Source: Streptomyces tateyamensis (GTDB lineage: Bacteria > Actinomycetota > Actinomycetes > Streptomycetales > Streptomycetaceae). Taken from it: DNA of 64,000 nucleotides. The DNA lies in the NCBI RefSeq assembly GCF_003205575.1, contig NZ_PYBW01000030.1, positions 162,170 through 226,169 of the forward strand. The letters run 5' to 3'. Under the pieces are notes generated by a model, which made no database searches, was not told the DNA's origin, and saw nothing but the letters and a program-made list of their open reading frames with translations. The number at the start of each line of letters is the position of its first letter. The first letter of the stretch is position 1. Below, piece after piece: positions 61,192 through 64,000 of the stretch. The translations under genes and the position numbers were made by a program.

Positions 61192-61689
61192 TCAGCCGCT
61201 GTACGGCTTGGCGGCCACGATCTTGACCGTGGCCTTCTTGCCGTTCGGCAGCTCGTAGGTGGCGTCCTCGTCGACCTTCTTGCCGTTGATCGCCTGGCCG
61301 AGCGGCGACTGCGGCGAGTAGACGTCCAGGTCGTCGCCGGCCACCTCGCGCGAGCCGAGCAGGAAGACCATGGTGTCGTCCAGGTCGCCGTCGAAGGCGA
61401 CCGTCACGACCATGCCGGGAGCCACCACGCCGGAGTCGGCGGGGGCCTCGCCGACCTGGGCGCGCTCCAGCAGCTGGGTGAGCTGGCGGATCCGCAGCTC
61501 CATCTTGCCCTGCTCCTCGCGGGCGGCGTGGTAGCCGGCGTTCTCCTTGAGGTCGCCCTCCTCGCGCGCCTGCTCGATCTTCTGGGTGATCTCGGAGCGG
61601 GCGGGGCCGGTCAGGTGATCCAGCTCGTCCTTGAGCTTGTCGTAGCCGGATTGAGTGAGCCAGGTCACGTTCTCGCTGGTCTGGGTCAC
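61192..61689 (-). CDS. greA: Transcription elongation factor GreA
   Basis: 165 residues. The N-terminal coiled coil inserts into the polymerase secondary channel to stimulate transcript cleavage. Its tip has the acidic pair in AREEGDLKENAGYHAAREEQ, and the C-terminal domain SREVAGDDLDVYSPQSPLGQA binds polymerase. GTG 61687-61689 has GAGGAG ahead. Coding beyond it to 61821 is not conserved. Confidence 0.96.
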   Translation of the reverse strand: MTQTSENVTWLTQSGYDKLKDELDHLTGPARSEITQKIEQAREEGDLKENAGYHAAREEQGKMELRIRQLTQLLERAQVGEAPADSGVVAPGMVVTVAFDGDLDDTMVFLLGSREVAGDDLDVYSPQSPLGQAINGKKVDEDATYELPNGKKATVKIVAAKPYSG

Positions 61690-61927
61690 GGGAGCTCCTC
61701 GTCGGTGCTGGGCGATGCTGCATCGGGTACTGCTTGCGGGCAACCACTGGGGGTTACTACAAAGGAACGCCCGCTTCCGGAGTTCTTCGGGCCGGAAGGG
61801 GCGAAACCACGAGCCTAACAACCTCAGGCCGCCGATGGGAGTGCCGTTGGCGGCGCGTTAACGGTCTGTTTGAAGAGGACTGCCCGCTGGACGGGCCGGT
61901 CATGCCGCGTCCGGGCTGCTCGGGGGG

Positions 61928-62347
61928 CTACTTCGTGGGCGTACAGCCCAGCAGTTCGGCGGTGGTGCCCCGGGCGGTGGTGCGGATGGTGACCACCTTG
62001 ACGAAGCTGGTGCCGTCCCCGGGCACCGGGACGTCCAGCTGGCCGACCACCGTGCCGTCGGCGGACTGCGAGCGGATCGTGCAGCTGCCGGCCGTGCCGG
62101 CGCTCTTGGTGACCGAGAGCTGGGCCTGCACCTCGGTGTCCGAGACGACCTGGAACTCGGGCACGGTGCCGCTGAGCTTGCTCGCCTTCAGCAGGTACGA
62201 GCCGCCGAGCCAGGCCACCAGGGCGATCAGCAGCACCCCGAGCACCGCGCCGACCCGCTTGAGGGTGCGGTCCGCCTGGGCGTCGCTGCGGCCGCCGTAG
62301 CGGCCCCGGGGCGGGGCGCTGGGGCTGGTCTCGCTGCTGGCGGTCAT
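61928..62347 (-). CDS. DUF4307 membrane protein
   Basis: 139 residues. A basic, polar N-terminus precedes one transmembrane helix (VGAVLGVLLIALVAWLGGSY) and a small extracytoplasmic beta domain with two Cys (GSCTIRSQ, LLGCTP). This matches the actinobacterial DUF4307 family. It diverges from mca, a conserved neighbour pair in Streptomyces. Function unknown. Confidence 0.85.
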   Translation of the reverse strand: MTASSETSPSAPPRGRYGGRSDAQADRTLKRVGAVLGVLLIALVAWLGGSYLLKASKLSGTVPEFQVVSDTEVQAQLSVTKSAGTAGSCTIRSQSADGTVVGQLDVPVPGDGTSFVKVVTIRTTARGTTAELLGCTPTK

Positions 62348-62493
62348 CCGGATCAGTCCTCGGGAATGTGCGGGGCTTCCAGTCCGTCACTATAGGGGGG
62401 CGGCGCTGAGCGCCCCGAAGCTGAGCCCTGACCGAGGGCTCGCAGCCGAGCCCCACCATGGCGAGCCCGGACATTCCCGGAAGGAACCAGGCG

Positions 62494-63387
62494 TTGACTG
62501 AGCAGTTGCGGCTGATGGCGGTGCACGCGCACCCGGACGACGAGTCCAGCAAGGGTGCGGCCACCATGGCCATGTACGTCGCCCAGGGCGTGGAGGTGCT
62601 GGTGGCCACCTGCACCGGCGGGGAGCGCGGCTCTGTGCTCAACCCGAAGCTCCAGGGCAAGCCGGAGATCGAGGAGAACATCCACGAGGTCCGGCGCAAG
62701 GAGATGGACCGGGCGCGCGAGATCCTCGGGGTCGAGCAGGCCTGGCTCGGTTTCGTCGACTCCGGCCTGCCGGAGGGGGACCCGCTGCCGCCGCTGCCGG
62801 AGGGCTGCTTCGCGCTGCAGGAGGTCGAGGCGGCGGCCGAGCCGCTGGTCCGGCTGATCCGCGAGTTCAAGCCGCAGGTGATCACCACCTACGACGAGAA
62901 CGGCGGCTACCCGCACCCCGACCACATCATGACCCACAAGATCACCATGCACGCGTTCGACGCGGCCGGGGACCCGGACGCCTACCCGCAGGCCGGCGAG
63001 CCCTGGCAGCCGCTGAAGCTGTACTACAACCACGGCTTCCCGATGGGCCGCATCCGCGCCCTGCACGCCTACCTGAGCGAGCACGGGCACGACTCCCCGT
63101 ACGGCGAGTGGATCGCCGGCTGGGAGAAGAGCGGGCGCACCGAGCGCGAGATCACCACCCGGGTGGAGTGCGCCGACTACTTCCCGACCCGGGACGCGGC
63201 GCTGATCGCGCACGCCACCCAGATCGACCCGGACGGCCCGTGGTTCCGCGTCCCGCTGGACGTGCAGCGCGAGGTCTGGCCGACCGAGGACTACGAGCTG
63301 GCCCGCTCGCTGGTCGACACCGACCTGCCGGAGAGCGACCTGTTCGCCGGCCTGCGCGCGGTCAGCCTGGCCGGCGAGCCCAAGTAG
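62494..63387 (+). CDS. mca: Mycothiol S-conjugate amidase
   Basis: 297 residues, a zinc LmbE/MshB-type amidase. It cleaves mycothiol-bound toxins to a mercapturic acid for export and GlcN-Ins for reuse. The zinc ligands are in AVHAHPDDESSKGA and YPHPDHIMTHKI, with TCTGGERGSVLNPKLQG also typical. TTG 62494 (MTEQLRLMAVHAHPDDE) has GGAAGGAA ahead and matches other Mca starts; ATG 62458 is rejected. Confidence 0.95.
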   Translation: MTEQLRLMAVHAHPDDESSKGAATMAMYVAQGVEVLVATCTGGERGSVLNPKLQGKPEIEENIHEVRRKEMDRAREILGVEQAWLGFVDSGLPEGDPLPPLPEGCFALQEVEAAAEPLVRLIREFKPQVITTYDENGGYPHPDHIMTHKITMHAFDAAGDPDAYPQAGEPWQPLKLYYNHGFPMGRIRALHAYLSEHGHDSPYGEWIAGWEKSGRTEREITTRVECADYFPTRDAALIAHATQIDPDGPWFRVPLDVQREVWPTEDYELARSLVDTDLPESDLFAGLRAVSLAGEPK

Positions 63388-63483
63388 CGCAGGTGCCTGG
63401 TCCGGGCCGCTGTTGAGCGGCCCGGACCCGACACACCCCACCCCGGTGCGTTGATCGCCGGGCAGCGGGGTCACCATGGAGGC

Positions 63484-63675
63484 ATGAGCGCTCCCGTGTA
63501 CCTCTCCCAGGCCGCCGCGACCCTCGCGGTGGACGACGCCAAGGTCACCCCCGGCCTGCTGGGCTTCGTGGTCTTCGCCGTGCTCGGCGTGGCCACCTGG
63601 TTCCTGCTGAAGTCGATGAACTCCCGGTTCAAGAAGATCGACTTCATCGAGGAGCCCGAGGCACCCAAGGAGTAG
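63484..63675 (+). CDS. Small single-pass membrane protein
   Basis: 63 residues. A short leader (MSAPVYLSQAAATLAVDDAK) precedes one transmembrane helix (LLGFVVFAVLGVATWFLL) and a charged tail (NSRFKKIDFIEEPEAPKE). Actinobacterial genomes commonly carry this protein after mca. Function is unknown; it has no catalytic motif. Confidence 0.75.
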   Translation: MSAPVYLSQAAATLAVDDAKVTPGLLGFVVFAVLGVATWFLLKSMNSRFKKIDFIEEPEAPKE

Positions 63676-63689
63676 CCCCTGCGGGGGAG

Positions 63690-64000
63690 TCAGCGCGCCC
63701 GGTGCGCGCTGATCAGTTCGGCGTACCGGTGGCCGCTGCGCTTGACGGTGCGGCGCTGGGTCTCGTAGTCCACGTGGACCAGGCCGAACCGCTTGTCGTA
63801 GCCGTACGCCCACTCGAAGTTGTCCAGCAGCGACCAGGCGAAGTAGCCGGCCAGCGGCGCGCCCTTGGCCACCGCGCGGGCGCAGGCCGCCAGGTGCTGC
63901 TCCAGGTAGGCGGTGCGCTCGGCGTCCTCCACCCGGCCGTCGGCGGTGACGGTGTCCCGGTAGGCGGCGCCGTTCTCGGTGACGTAGAGCCTGCGCACCC
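63690..64000 (-). CDS. GH1 family beta-glucosidase (C-terminal part)
   Basis: The gene enters from beyond the right edge, so only the last 103 or so residues are seen. YVTENGAAY contains the catalytic nucleophile Glu of glycoside hydrolase family 1. [31 protein letters not shown], split here around conserved W and E residues, is the aglycone-site signature. It hydrolyses terminal beta-glucosides such as cellobiose. Confidence 0.92.
   Translation of the reverse strand, partial: VRRLYVTENGAAYRDTVTADGRVEDAERTAYLEQHLAACARAVAKGAPLAGYFAWSLLDNFEWAYGYDKRFGLVHVDYETQRRTVKRSGHRYAELISAHRAR

Overview
The window is chromosomal DNA from a mycelial actinomycete of the Streptomycetaceae (Streptomyces or Kitasatospora; I cannot decide between them). 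Evidence: very high G+C with G/C in nearly every third codon position, many GTG/TTG starts, a bldA-type tRNA-Leu(UAA), a resuscitation-promoting factor behind a ydaO-type leader, mycothiol S-conjugate amidase, two ESX/WXG-like helical proteins, and a gene order (galTEK; glmU-prs-rplY-pth; mfd; mazG; rpfA-eno-divIC-ppx-ndh-bldA) that I recognise as conserved in the Streptomyces core chromosome.

Layout. 0-8 kb: type VII-secretion-like small proteins cut by the window edge, an MHS-type MFS transporter, tRNA-Thr, an orphan LuxR-type regulator, the Leloir operon galT-galE-galK, and a second orphan LuxR-type regulator with a split receiver domain. 8-14.8 kb: MarR regulator, a fatty acid desaturase-TetR pair with a palindromic operator upstream, tRNA-Gln, then glmU, prs, rplY, pth (cell-wall precursor, PRPP and translation functions). 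14.9-21.3 kb: a membrane-anchored Ser/Pro-rich protein, an ECF sigma factor with its overlapping partner, PEP carboxylase, and an orphan histidine kinase. 21.3-26.3 kb: a compact island of polymorphic-toxin-type domains (SUKH-3, YwqJ-like deaminase, an HNH/ENDO VII nuclease fused to SUKH-1, and a three-part protein with immunity-like, deaminase and SUKH-4 regions). 26.5-36.3 kb: a DivIVA-like coiled-coil protein, a UDP-sugar dehydrogenase, mfd with a methyltransferase, a lipoprotein, MazG and a short Rossmann protein.

36.5-39.3 kb is the most unusual stretch. A native cytochrome P450 gene is reduced to an N-terminal stub (36472) and there is a P450 C-terminal scrap (39119-39241). Between them lies lower-GC3 DNA carrying an intact antisense P450 and a chimeric serine recombinase. 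The recombinase has a resolvase catalytic domain, lacks the usual central large-recombinase domain, and ends in an IS5/DUF4096-like region. The inserted P450 shares its leader with the broken gene and is flanked by a 10-bp inverted repeat.

39.4-50 kb: a c-di-AMP (ydaO) riboswitch ahead of rpfA, then eno, divIC, a DUF501 gene, ppx, a Rex-type operator, type II NADH dehydrogenase, an FtsX/MacB-like ABC exporter, and bldA. 50-64 kb: BI-1 family membrane protein, small conserved genes, thiolase, SGNH hydrolase, cystathionine beta-synthase and gamma-synthase (transsulfuration), msrA, a DrrAB-like ABC transporter, greA, a DUF4307 protein, mca, a 63-residue membrane protein and the end of a GH1 beta-glucosidase.

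Many convergent or terminal genes are separated by strong perfect stem-loops. Several genes (mazG, metB and two unknowns) have a TAGNNT or TACGCT hexamer 6-7 bases before the start codon, which suggests leaderless transcripts.
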